A model generated the notes under the pieces. That model had not been told where the DNA came from and did not search any database. It was given only the letters and a program-made list of their open reading frames with translations. From Botryococcus braunii (Eukaryota > Chlorophyta > Trebouxiophyceae), in the NCBI GenBank assembly GCA_002005505.1, contig KV908382.1:88564-152563 (forward strand): DNA of 64,000 bases, in the 5' to 3' direction. Below are positions 44,688 to 54,290 of this stretch, piece by piece (positions within the stretch are counted from its first letter, which is position 1; the number at the start of each line of letters is the position of its first letter). The position numbers and the translations under genes are program-made.

Positions 44688-46201
44688 ACCTGCCCGTTGA
44701 AATTCTGTGTGGGTTGTGTAGCCTCGATGAATTGACGCGCGATCGCCTTGAGTTCGTCTTCGCTAGTGCTGCTAGATAAGGTCACGACTTCCTCCTGAGC
44801 TCCAACGGTACTTCGGTTGCGGGTGCGGCAAGATTTGCTCCTTGATTCCTTGAGTTCAGCTATAACCCTTTCAAACTCGTCATCACTTACGTGGTTGAGG
44901 TACGTTTGTACCGACAACTTCATTGGTAAGCTCTTGATTTGTTGAACTGGTTCCGTAGGACCAGTGGTGGTTGTTGGACGCCGGTAAACTACACGGTCAG
45001 GCAAAGCTGGCAAGGCTCCTAGATCGATGGGATGCCGAGTCACTGTTGCCCGCCTTTCTGGTAGTGGCGCTGGAGTTGGTGGGGTAGGTTGTGTAGGTCC
45101 AGTTACCCGAGTAGGGCGCCGCGCTTCATCGGGTCGGTCACTAGGGACACCCACTGGGTCCACATTAGCATCTTCCCAATTGTTTGGCCTCCTCTTTAAC
45201 GGTACTGACTGGGCTTCCGGTGCGTCTTCGGCGGCTCTCTTACCGTAGGCTTCTGCAACTGCAGTGTGGCCGTCAGTTGGGGGTTCAGCTTGCTCATGGG
45301 GGGTCTCTGGTTCGTCCACAAACTGAGTAAAGTGGGCAGTCACAGCTCCACTCTGTAACTCAGCAAGTTGTACCTTCATTCTCTCGAACTCCCATGCAAG
45401 GGCAGAAATGTCAGGTTCCTTGGGGTTTTGGTTTGAATTTGGATTGCATCTGGTTGGCGCCGGCGGTTGGTTTACCAGAAGGTTCCGGGGTTCTTGCTCT
45501 CGGCGGCAGTCCTGGTTGTCCCTAGGCCTAGGGGCCCAATTTCGTTCACGTTCCCGGTCTTGTTGCGGTGGCAGTTGTAGCAATGGCTGCTGCTGTTGCC
45601 TTTTGAAGTTTCCTCCACGCTGGTTGCGGTTATCATTCCATTGCTGGCGCCTGTTTTCTTCCAAGGGGTTAGGGAAGACAGCTATCCCTACTGGGGCAAC
45701 CCCAAAGGATTGCTCGTAGTTCGAGGCCAACTTAATGACCTCTGACAACGTCCCAGCAGGAGAAGCCATCAAAACTCGCTCCCTAAGCGGCGGGATAAGT
45801 CCTTTGATAAAAAGCTGTATAATCATTCGTGCAGGCAAAGGGTCTTGCAGGTATCGGATGAGGTTGCGAAGTCGGTCAGCGTAACTCCTTACTGGTTCTT
45901 CCTCTCTTTGAATGCATGCGTCGATCCTCTGAGTGAGTGTATACTCGTCCAAACCAAATCTCTCCAAGAGGGCATCTTTACATTCCTCCCACGAATGGAT
46001 CTCAAGCTCATAAGCTCGAAACCATTGATATGCATCCTCCCTGAGTGCATACTTCACCAAGCGAAGGATACGGTCTTCCGGAGGGTTGGCCACCTCCAAG
46101 TACAGCTCAAAACTTTCGATCCAATGAAACGGGTCCTCGTTAGGCCGCCCGTAAAAGCGCTCTAGCTTCACCTCATTGCGAGGGTTATCAGCGAAGTCCA
46201 T
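44684..46201 (-). CDS. Gypsy-type Gag of element II
   Basis: 505 aa. The N-terminal 150 aa match the gag region of element I (LERFYGRPNEDPFHWIESFELYLE against LEFFYGKPTEDPFQWLESFELFIE over short stretches; LLERFGLDE shared). Gln/Asn/Pro-rich middle, no zinc knuckle, and a C-terminal segment (LPMKLSVQTYLNHVSDDEF) also shared with element I. Gag forms the particle shell. An intact Gag with no RT indicates selection on a non-autonomous partner or recent loss of pol. Confidence 0.88.
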   Translation of the reverse strand: MDFADNPRNEVKLERFYGRPNEDPFHWIESFELYLEVANPPEDRILRLVKYALREDAYQWFRAYELEIHSWEECKDALLERFGLDEYTLTQRIDACIQREEEPVRSYADRLRNLIRYLQDPLPARMIIQLFIKGLIPPLRERVLMASPAGTLSEVIKLASNYEQSFGVAPVGIAVFPNPLEENRRQQWNDNRNQRGGNFKRQQQQPLLQLPPQQDRERERNWAPRPRDNQDCRREQEPRNLLVNQPPAPTRCNPNSNQNPKEPDISALAWEFERMKVQLAELQSGAVTAHFTQFVDEPETPHEQAEPPTDGHTAVAEAYGKRAAEDAPEAQSVPLKRRPNNWEDANVDPVGVPSDRPDEARRPTRVTGPTQPTPPTPAPLPERRATVTRHPIDLGALPALPDRVVYRRPTTTTGPTEPVQQIKSLPMKLSVQTYLNHVSDDEFERVIAELKESRSKSCRTRNRSTVGAQEEVVTLSSSTSEDELKAIARQFIEATQPTQNFNGQV

Positions 46202-46464
46202 GGTTTAAAGTGGAGAAAAATCTGCTGATGTGGTATGTGTTGACGGGTGTAAGACGCGTGACGTTAGCCCTTAATTGGCAATAGTCACAATAATTTGCTT
46301 AAGAAGGCAAAGATTGCCGGAGGATAGCCAAAGCCATCTTAAATTAATGGTGTAACACTAGCCCTTCAGGCGATAGTTACAATAAGTTTACTGGAAACGT
46401 GACTTCAGCCACGTCAGAAGTTCCGGTTCAGAGAATAGAATAGGGTATCTATGCTTAACCCTAA
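46202..46464 (-). other. Leader of element II
   Basis: Non-coding leader between gag start and primer site. Confidence 0.5.
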
Positions 46465-46484
46465 TCTCCCTGGACGGCAAGCCA
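46465..46484 (-). other. Putative primer-binding site of element II
   Basis: TGGCTTGCCGTCCAGGGAG on the minus strand, directly after the 5' terminal repeat; close to the element I site at 16750. Confidence 0.65.
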
Positions 46485-47258
46485 AACACGGGTGGAGCGT
46501 TGCCCGGCGTATCTGCTGCGGATAAAATTTTTGTTTGGGGGGTGCGAATTTGGATAAGGGTCGGATCGCCAGATCACCTCGGAAGGGATCAGAAGTTATC
46601 CTCAATGCCAAAAGCACCAAGGGGTACTACAGACAAGGGGTCAGAGGCAAGCCTCAATAATTTGGGTTGATTGATCAGATCGGATTACAAAGATGGGACT
46701 TTCAATGACGCACAAGCCCAGTGCGGAGCTGCCAGTGGTGCAAGCCAGATCCTCTTCGTCGGGATGGGCGCACGACACTGAAGCAAAAACTGATTTGAAA
46801 CTGAGGAGGCACCCCTATTTATAGTCCTAGCGAGCCAAACGAGCGTCTCCCCAATTATGGGTGCGCATAGCGTAATACTATTACGAGAGGCAATAAATTG
46901 ACAATAAATGCAAAGCATAGCTTCAGGAAACTTCTAATTAATTGATCGGAGCTGCAGGGAATGTTCGCGAGACTTCTAAAGAAGCTTCCGAGCCGATGTT
47001 CGCTCGGAGAGGCAAGAGCGTGTGAGAAACTGCCTTATTACGCGTCAAATATGGCCTGAAAGTCAAAGCTGTACAACCCAATCGAGATCACCGCGTTCAA
47101 ACCGAGAACCGCGATCCGGATCCGAGGAATGACAACCGTTAGGTACGGAAACTAAAGCTGTACGAAACTGTCACAAACCGTTCGAAATTTGTTCATAAAA
47201 TAAGAGAAAATAGTCAGTTAAGGCACACAGAACCACAAGGACCCAGGTTCACACCACA
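46485..47258 (-). repeat. 5' terminal repeat (A1) of element II
   Basis: 774 bp, TGTGGTGTGAACC to CCACCCGTGTT on the minus strand. Contains no B sequence at its end. Confidence 0.88.
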
Positions 47259-48113
47259 CACTTCTCTAGTCAGGGGTTTCGTGAAAATGTCTGCAACATT
47301 TCTTGCAGATGCAATGTACCTGATGTCAACCTGCCCCTTTGCAATAGCTTCACGTGCAAAGGAATCTAACTGCAATGTGCTTGGTGTGCTTGGAATACAC
47401 TGGATTCCTGAGGTGATTAATGCACCCTTGATTATCATAATGGATTTTAACAATCCAAGGTGAGACACCAATTTCCTTCGGAAATCCTCTCATCGAATTT
47501 GCTTCCTTCACAGCTGTACTAGCAGCCATAAATTCAGCTTCAACCGTTGATGTGGCGACAGCAGACTGCTTCTTGCTCCCCCACACAACTGCACCATCAA
47601 AGACTGAGATGACAATGCATGTTGTGGAAAACCGGTGATCCTGATCACCACCATAATCTGCATCAACAAATCCCTCCAATTTCTGTATCCTTGCCTCCGA
47701 GAACCAGAACCGGCTCTCTCGTTCCCCTTCAGATATTTCAGCACACGGATGGCTTCATTCCATTGTGCTGTAGTGGGTGTCAGTCGGTACCGTGAGAACA
47801 CTCCCACTGCCTGTGCAATGTCAAGCCGAGTGGTATTTGCTATGTACAATAGTAATAACCCACAAGCTCACAGTATCGATGCCCAGGAGGTAGAAGGCTC
47901 CCGGCGCCGACACTGTCACTCCCATCCTTAGGAGCAGGCCTCTGAGATGTCACAAAATCTTTAGTCATTGGGGTATCAGGTCCCAATGACTCCAGATCCA
48001 GCCCAAAATTTCCACAAGACCATCAATCTTGGGAATACAACTCAAAGAGATCAGACCTTTCTCTCTATCCCTCATCACTTGGCAACCCAAGAAATCCTTC
48101 ACTTCACCCAAAT

Positions 48114-48353
48114 TGTTAGAGGGATTCCGGTACAGTCGTAACGCCGGATCTCTGTCGCGGCGTGACGCGCCCTTATGGGACGAAGCACCGTGGAGTAGGA
48201 AGGAGGGTGTGACGTGTGTTAATTAGAGTTAGACTAGAATATAGCATATATTATGGGAAAGGGACTTGGACGTGGAAGGTGGTCTGGGCGGTTGCTCCTT
48301 TGTAACTATCTTGCGTTTCTTTCCTAAACTCTTCCGCCGGATCCTCCCTAACA
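48114..48353 (+). repeat. 5' LTR of the chimeric gypsy (type A)
   Basis: 240 bp, TGTTAGAGGGATTCC to GGATCCTCCCTAACA. It is followed by GC and TGGTATCGGCGAG (48356-48368), a primer-binding site also used by TRIM2 and the first copia. Confidence 0.7.
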
Positions 48354-48545
48354 GCTGGTATCGGCGAGGGGCTAGGCCCCTCTCCGGCCACGGAGAGTGT
48401 GTATAGTAGTTCTAAAAATAGTTATACATCAATTGAGGACGAGCTTTGCGGTATCTGTGGTGCGTTAGCGCGGGTTTCACTCGGCGCCCCGTTGGGGCCT
48501 CCGCCTGGGTTAACACGGTCTCATTCCTTCGCACGAGCAGTAAAA

Positions 48546-49140
48546 ATGGCTCAAAGACAACAAATAATAGCAGCAATACAGGCGGACAATGCCGCTATGA
48601 ACGAGCGCATGGATGTCTTGCGAGGCCAACTCGACGATCTGCTCCATCGGGAAGAAGAACGACAACAAGCTAGAGAAGGCGAAGCAGAGGTTCGTCCCGT
48701 TGCCATAAGGGCTCATTTACCAGAAAAGTTTGAAGGTCGAAAAGATGATTGGCAACAATTCATGGCTGATGTCCGTTCGTATTGCGTACTAACGAAGGTG
48801 CCACAAGCTTTGCGAGTGGATTATGCGTACAGGTGCTTAGGAAAACTACCTAGGAAGGTATGGCTGTCCAAAAGAGCTGCTTTTGAAAGAGCAAATCCTA
48901 ATGAAGAGGTAACGTTGGATATTATGAACGAATTGATGCCAAGTGTGTATGATAGCCAAGATAGAGCTACCACAGCCCGTAATAAACTTGATATTGTGTA
49001 TCAAGGCAATGAGCCTTTGTCAAAATATGTAGAAAGAATCACTACTTTGTTTGGAGAGGTTGAAGCACATGAAACTTTGTCTATGGGTGAAAAGTTGCAT
49101 CGCTTTAAAAAGGGCCTGCGAGAAGAATTGCAAGACAAAG
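48546..49140 (+). pseudogene. Gypsy Gag N-terminal part, interrupted by copia
   Basis: An open frame exists from 48399; the ATG at 48546 is a better start because a coiled-coil-like helix (MAQRQQIIAAIQADNAAMNERM) follows. Then a retrotransposon gag domain (FEGRKDDWQQFMADVRSY, LSKYVERITTLF). The frame is cut at 49140 by the copia at 49141 and continues in frame at 57076 after the CAAAG duplication is removed. Confidence 0.8.
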
Positions 49141-49842
49141 TGTCAAAAGTTATGGGCAGTGGCGTATCCTGTAAGCAAGCAGACAGGTCGTAAGTTCGTG
49201 CTCTCCAGCTACAGTCCTTGACGACTGTCTGCTCTTTTAGACACATGCAACTGCATGAACAAGACTGGCATCCTTATGTGCCCAGTATCTTTCCAAACCA
49301 GTTCCGTTACATGTTGATCTGTCAATGAGCATCTACACACGGATAAGCTCCTGACGGCTGAAAGCAAGTACCTTCCTATACTCAATCAAGACTCCGTCCC
49401 TTAGCTGTTTGGGAGACTTGATTGTCCACTAAGATGGTTCGCTTACAAACAAGCAATCAAACATGAACACATTACCAATACACATCCTGCGTCACCGCAC
49501 CTGTAAGCAAGCAGACAGGTCGTAAGTTCGTGCCTCTCCAGCTACAGTCCTTGACGACTGTCTGCTCTTTTAGACACATGCAACTGCATGAACAAGACTG
49601 GCATCCTTATGTGCCCAGTATCTTTCCAAACCAGTTGCTCGACTATGCGGTGATCGCAGCTTTAATAGTCCTTTCACGCTAACGCGTAATCTAAATCAGA
49701 TTGTACCTTATGTTCGAAATAGACCTCATCCGAACGTGTCTTGAGGTACCTTATGTGGATAGTGGACCCGTATCCTAATAATGTACATTTGAAGATCACC
49801 TAAAGCACAAGGCATTCTATAATGTATGTTCACAACTCAACA
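49141..49842 (-). repeat. 3' LTR of the CAAAG copia
   Basis: 702 bp. Contains a duplicated block (TGTAAGCAAGCAGACAGG to CAAACCAGTT, near 49171 and 49501). Confidence 0.93.
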
Positions 49843-49862
49843 CTTCCCCTTGCCTGCATGCT

Positions 49863-50378
49863 TTATGTGTATCTTCTCAAACCTAGTGAATCACGATGAC
49901 CAACAAACACGGGCTTAGCAAGTGGCTTGGTCATAATGTCAGCCACATTTCGAGCAGATTCTACATAGAGGATATCTACCTGCCCAAGTGCCATAGCTTC
50001 CCTAGCATAGTGGAAGCTTACTGCAACATGCTTTGTGAATTTGGAATAAAGGGGGTTCCGTAAATTGAAAATGCATCCTTGGTTGTCACAGAAAATTTTG
50101 ACTCTCCAAGGTGCAGCTCCAATCTCTTCCAAGAAGCCCCTAAGCCAGTTGGCTTCCTTCACAATATGGCCGGCTGCCATAAACTCGGCTTGCACAGTTG
50201 AGGTAGCAACTGAGCTCTGCTTCTTGCTTCCCCAAATCACGGCACTACCATAGACTGATAGAACATAGCCAGTGGTGGAATACCTGTGGTCCAGGTCCCC
50301 AGCATAGTCGGCATCAACATAGCCTTCTAGCTCAGGCCCCTTTCCACCCAGAGTAAGAGCTAATTCTCTCGTATCTCT
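49863..50378 (-). pseudogene. Copia RNase H, separated from RT by TRIM2
   Basis: VDADYAGDLDHRYSTTGY, STVQAEFMA and NVADIMTKPL are intact. The frame equals that of the RT segment, since TRIM2 plus duplication is 591 bp (197 codons). Confidence 0.9.
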
Positions 50379-50383
50379 CAAGT

Positions 50384-50547
50384 TGTAACGACTATCGGGC
50401 GATGTCCGATAGTCGGAGCCCTACTTAACCGCTGAGCAATGCCGATAAACACCGATCGTACCTTTTAGGCACGTGGCACACCCGGCCTAGTTGGTAGGAT
50501 TCCTCCGAGGGACCTCGCAGTCCCGGGTACGAATCCCGGTCGTTACA
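50384..50547 (+). repeat. TRIM2 5' LTR
   Basis: TGTAACGA to TCGTTACA, an 8-bp perfect terminal inverted repeat. A perfect hairpin (CGACTATCGG, 7-nt loop, CCGATAGTCG) occupies 50389-50415, and a tRNA-like segment the 3' half. Confidence 0.93.
50476..50547 (+). promoter_or_regulatory. tRNA-like Pol III promoter (A and B boxes) in TRIM2 LTR
   Basis: CGGCCTAGTTGG (50483-50494) fits the A box TRGCNNAGYNGG except the first base. GGTACGAATCC (50526-50536) fits the B box GGTTCGANNCC with one mismatch. CCGGG-TACGAAT-CCCGG forms a proper T arm with a 7-nt loop. Spacing is tRNA-like, but acceptor and anticodon stems are not convincing, so it is tRNA-derived rather than a functional tRNA gene. A second copy lies at about 50898-50969. 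Whether it is transcribed is unknown. Confidence 0.55.
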
Positions 50548-50805
50548 TTTGGTATCGGCGAGCAGGAAACCCATTTTCCTCTCGCGTTGCGATCACGCGG
50601 TGCGACGCGCCTGCCCACAAGGGGGATGGGATTCCAGGCCGTAACATCCGGACGCAATCTTCCAACGGACCCTCCGTAACGGACAGTCCTTTATCCATGG
50701 GCTCACTCACCAACCACCACCCACGTGTATGGGCACGTGGACCATCCACCAATTCTCCGTTCCCAGGCACAATCGAGGACGATTGTGGTCTAAGAGGGGG
50801 AGAAA

Positions 50806-50969
50806 TGTAACGACTATCGGGCGATGTCCGATAGTCAGAGCCCTACTTAACCGCTGAGCAATGCCGATAAACACCGATCGTACCTTTTAGGCACGTGGCA
50901 CACCCGGCCTAGTTGGTAGGATTCCTCCGAGGGACCTCGCAGTCCCGGGTACGAATCCCGGTCGTTACA
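50806..50969 (+). repeat. TRIM2 3' LTR
   Basis: 164 bp; one G/A difference breaks the 5' hairpin stem. Carries the second tRNA-like copy. Confidence 0.93.
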
Positions 50970-50974
50970 CAAGT

Positions 50975-52514
50975 ACTTCAGCACTCGAATGGCCTCATTC
51001 CAGTGTGAGGTAGTGGGTGTCATTCTATACCTTGACAACACTCCAACCGCCTGAGAAATGTCAGGCCGGGTCGTATTGGCAATATATAGCAACGATCCAA
51101 TCAACTCACAGTACCGATGACCAGGTGGCAGTGGGGTACCTGCCCCATGTGACAAACCATCAACCACACGCCCATCATCAGCAACCCCAAACTTTTCCAC
51201 AAGAGCATCAATCTTGGGAGTGCAACTCATGGAAATAGTGCTCTGAACTCTATTGCGTAGGACCTGACACCCCAGGAAATCATTCACCTCTCCCAAATCA
51301 TGGATGGTGAAGTCCTTCTTCAACAACTCTTTCCCCCACTCAATCTCTGCAACCAATCTGGCAACTATGAGAAGATCATCAACATAAACAAGAATAAAGG
51401 ACAGGTTGCCATCAGGTGTCCTCCTGATGTATACACCCGCATCACTCTTGCACACACTATACCCCATCACGCTCAACTTGTCGGTCAAGGTCTTGTGCCA
51501 AGCCCGTGGGGCTTGTTTTAGACCGTATAGTGCCTTCCTGAGCTTGCACACAACCCTCGTGTTGCCATTCTCAAATCCTGGTGGTTGGGTCACATAGACC
51601 TCTTCCTCCAACTCTCCATTGAGAAAAGCCGTCTTGATATCCACTTGGTGGATCTCAAGATTCTGTGTGGCAGCCACTGCCAGCACAGCCCTCCTTGCCC
51701 CATAGCTGCTGGTGGGTGCAAATACCTCCCCAACATCTATCCCAGGGATCTGTCTACACCCTTGGGCAACTAGCCTCGCTTTAAAGCGAGTAACATTCCC
51801 ATGTGCATCAATTTTAGTGGAGAATATCCAATGGACAGGAATAACTTTTTGTCCATGTGGTCTGTCCACATACTCTAGAACCTCATGGGTATCAAGGGAA
51901 TCCATCTCTTCCCTCATTGCTTGTTGCCAAAAATCCCACTGAGGGGAGCATTGGGCTTCCCTCAGGTTAGATGGCACGTGAACCTTTCCCAGCTTGACAT
52001 AAGGTACATTTTGTACCTTATGCTGAGACTCTGCAGTACTGTCAGCACTCCTGGGACTATTGTCTTTTGTATTCCTCTGATCCTGGTTCCCAGAATAAGG
52101 TACATTTTGTACCTTATGTTGAGATCCTGCAGTACAGCCAGAACTGCCAGAGCCCTCCCCAACTCTCTCTCTTGAACTGCCAGACTCATGCGCTCCACCA
52201 TTACAATCTCTCACCTTTCTCAATGCAGGTGGAAGCAGCAGCTCTCTCTCTCTCCTGGACTCACACCTAGGTACACTACTCTGACTTTCCTGAGCTGCGC
52301 CTAGTGTGTCAGGCTGCACCCCATAAGCATGACTGGTTCCCAGCTCAACTTGGCTACGTGCTTCCCCTGCTGTTGGCACTTCCAGCCCACTACTCTTCTC
52401 GCTAACATCTTCTCCAAGCATAGCCTCCCCTGTCTCAACCTGCCTCTGCAAATCAGGGAGACCTACCGAGGGTGGCTCACTCACAAGTACCTGGCCTGAG
52501 CCACGGTCATGCAT
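50975..52514 (-). pseudogene. Copia RT segment of the CAAAG element
   Basis: The open frame starts at 52514 in the integrase-RT linker and covers RT: VHWIFSTKIDAHGN, FKARLVAQGCRQ, QVDIKTAFLNGELEEEV, LVYVDDLLIVA, FLGCQV, then TTRPDISQAVGVLSRY. Catalytic YVDD is intact. It is separated from RNase H by TRIM2 and from integrase by about 340 bp without an open frame. Confidence 0.9.
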
Positions 52515-52854
52515 GGGGACCCCTACTGAGTCCCTCCTAGCCTGGCGCTGTTCATAACTGTAACAGGAATAGTCGCGTGTTATAGGAAAATGACCGGACC
52601 ACGAGGATTTGGACCTCCATAAAGGTCCCTTCGTGAGTTATGTTCCTCCACGCCAAGAAGTGGCTACTTCACGCGCTAAGGGAGTGACCCCTTACCTGAC
52701 AAGGCGCATTGGCGATGGAGACAGGGACACACTTAGAACAGGATAGAATAAGGCTTTGGCAGAGGAAGGACCGGGCCGGACTGGACGGGTACTGAGGTGG
52801 AGCCCAAACAACTTGTAACCATTGTTTTCGCATCCTTTGGCCGTTTCTACTGTA
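52515..52854. other. Non-open stretch between integrase and RT, possible small insertion
   Basis: Stops in all useful frames where copia relatives have an open linker. Possibly an inserted fragment, but I found no clear duplication or termini. Confidence 0.4.
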
Positions 52855-54285
52855 TCAATAACGGTGATCCCTTGTGAGGGTGGTTCCTAAGGGAAGTCTA
52901 TGTTGAGACTTCCCCTGGAACCTGACCCCCTCCTGCATCTTCTGCAGTTTGTCCAGCTGCGAGTGCGCTTCAGCACCCCCCCGAGCTAAATTTTGAAGAT
53001 GGCCCAGCACTGACCATGACTGCTGTGAGGTCTCTGAAGTGGCAGGGGAACCATCCTGGCTGCTGGGGGCTCCAGCCACAGGTCCGACTGAGCTCCTCAG
53101 CCTGCTGTGATCCTCTGGAGAGCTGGCAGTGGTAGCAGGAGATCCAGTGGGCTTGCACTCCACCACTGGGTCATCCTCTGCTTCCCAAAAATTCACGGGA
53201 ATGGCTGTTGGTGAGCTGGGGACATTGGAATTGCCTCCCCTGCCCTGCAAGGACGCTCCTGAGAGCCATTGAGAGGATCCAGGTTGCACCTTAGACATAC
53301 CCACTCTCTCCCCTCCTCTCAAATGCTCAAGGAATGTAACATCCCTGCTCTCTTTCCATACACCATTGCCTACGTACACTCTATAGGCCTTGGACTGTGG
53401 GCAATACCCACTGAACATGCCTGGAATGGTCTTTGGTCCAAATACAGACCGCTGACCTGGGGGAATGTGAACATGTGCCACACAGCCCCATGTGCGCAAG
53501 GAAGCAACATCAGGCTTTACCCCATAGAACATCTCAGTAGTGGTCAGAGGCCTGCCTGTGGTGGGGCCCACGTTGTACAGCAGGGTGGCAGACTCCAGTG
53601 CCTCCTTCCACAAGGAAGGGTCTGCTGCAGCGTGCACCAACAGGGTCCTTGTGCGCTCCTTCAGAGTCCGATTCATGCGCTCAGCAAGTCCATTTTGCTG
53701 AGGCGTGGATGGAGCTGAGGTCTCCATTTTAGTGCCCTGCTGAGCACAAAATTCTTTGAACTGCTGATTCAGAAATTCTGTCCCTCGATCAGATCTCACA
53801 CACTTCACCACTTTCTCATGAAATGTCTGCCAGTACTTCAAGAGCTCAATGAGGGCCTTGGGAATGGCTTCTTTCGACTTCACTGCCAATGAGGCTATCA
53901 GATTGGATTTTTCATCAACAACAGTAACCCAAAAACGCTCTCCCGTGATTGCAGCTGGTGAAATGGGACCCACAGTGTCCACATGCACTCTATCTAACAC
54001 ACTCTCTGCAGGCCTAGAGGAAGCTGGAAAGGGGGGGCGAGAATGTTTCCCTTGTATACATGACTCACACTGGGGAGAACACTCTGAGCATGGAGCAAGG
54101 GACACATTGATCCCAGTGACCAGGTCTTCGTTGTCCAACCTTGTCATACTCTTAACCCCAGGATGCCCCAACCTTGCATGCCACAGTAGTCGATCTGTAC
54201 ACACGTGCCCTTTCCTGGCATGATACGAGGCCACATGAGGACTGGACTGTGGCTGCGCATCATGCTGGCTCTTGACGGGACACAC
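52855..54285 (-). pseudogene. Copia integrase segment of the CAAAG element
   Basis: Pre-integrase WHARLGHPG and CESCIQGK zinc residues, then the D,D,E core: VHVDTVGPI, VRSDRGTEF, NGLAERMNRT. It lies in another frame than gag-protease. The two meet at an A8 run (54293-54300, T8 on the coding strand), where one extra base would restore the frame, so a homopolymer indel, real or a sequencing error, is the break. Confidence 0.88.
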
Positions 54286-54290
54286 CCATT

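Larger units (their letters stand above)
35457..47258 (-). mobile_element. Element II: gag-protease-only gypsy derivative, TSD CACTT
   Basis: Terminal repeats of 774 bp (35465-36238 and 46485-47258), differing at roughly half a dozen positions. CACTT flanks the element at 35452-35456 and 47259-47263, confirmed by the uninterrupted copies of the target at 31370 and 32690. In element orientation the 3' end carries AACATTAC beyond the terminal repeat, a copy of the sequence just before that repeat (36241-36248). Only gag and protease are encoded. Its gag, protease and primer site resemble element I. The intact copia at 36675-43814 is inserted in its coding region. RT and integrase must come from another element. 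Confidence 0.88.
35296..48113 (-). pseudogene. Decayed copia RT/RNase H, array copy 3, interrupted by element II
   Basis: Copy 3 runs 35296-35456, then resumes at 47259 and stops at 48113, where the gypsy LTR starting at 48114 cuts it. About 1.0 kb of the 1,317-bp unit remains. Copies 1 and 2 give the uninterrupted target sequence (AAACACTTCTCTAGTC), which independently defines the CACTT duplication of element II. Confidence 0.9.
50384..50969 (+). mobile_element. TRIM2: 586-bp miniature LTR element with tRNA-like LTR, TSD CAAGT
   Basis: 164-bp LTRs (50384-50547 and 50806-50969) differ at one site I noticed. CAAGT flanks at 50379-50383 and 50970-50974. Primer site TGGTATCGGCGAG at 50550 and purine tract TAAGAGGGGGAGAAA before the right LTR. 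The 258-bp interior has no gene. The primer site equals that of the type-A gypsy, a candidate helper. Confidence 0.93.

Noticed and set aside
50476..50547. Functional tRNA gene
   Set aside because: T arm and boxes are present, but acceptor and anticodon stems do not form and there is a B-box mismatch; treated as tRNA-derived promoter-like sequence.
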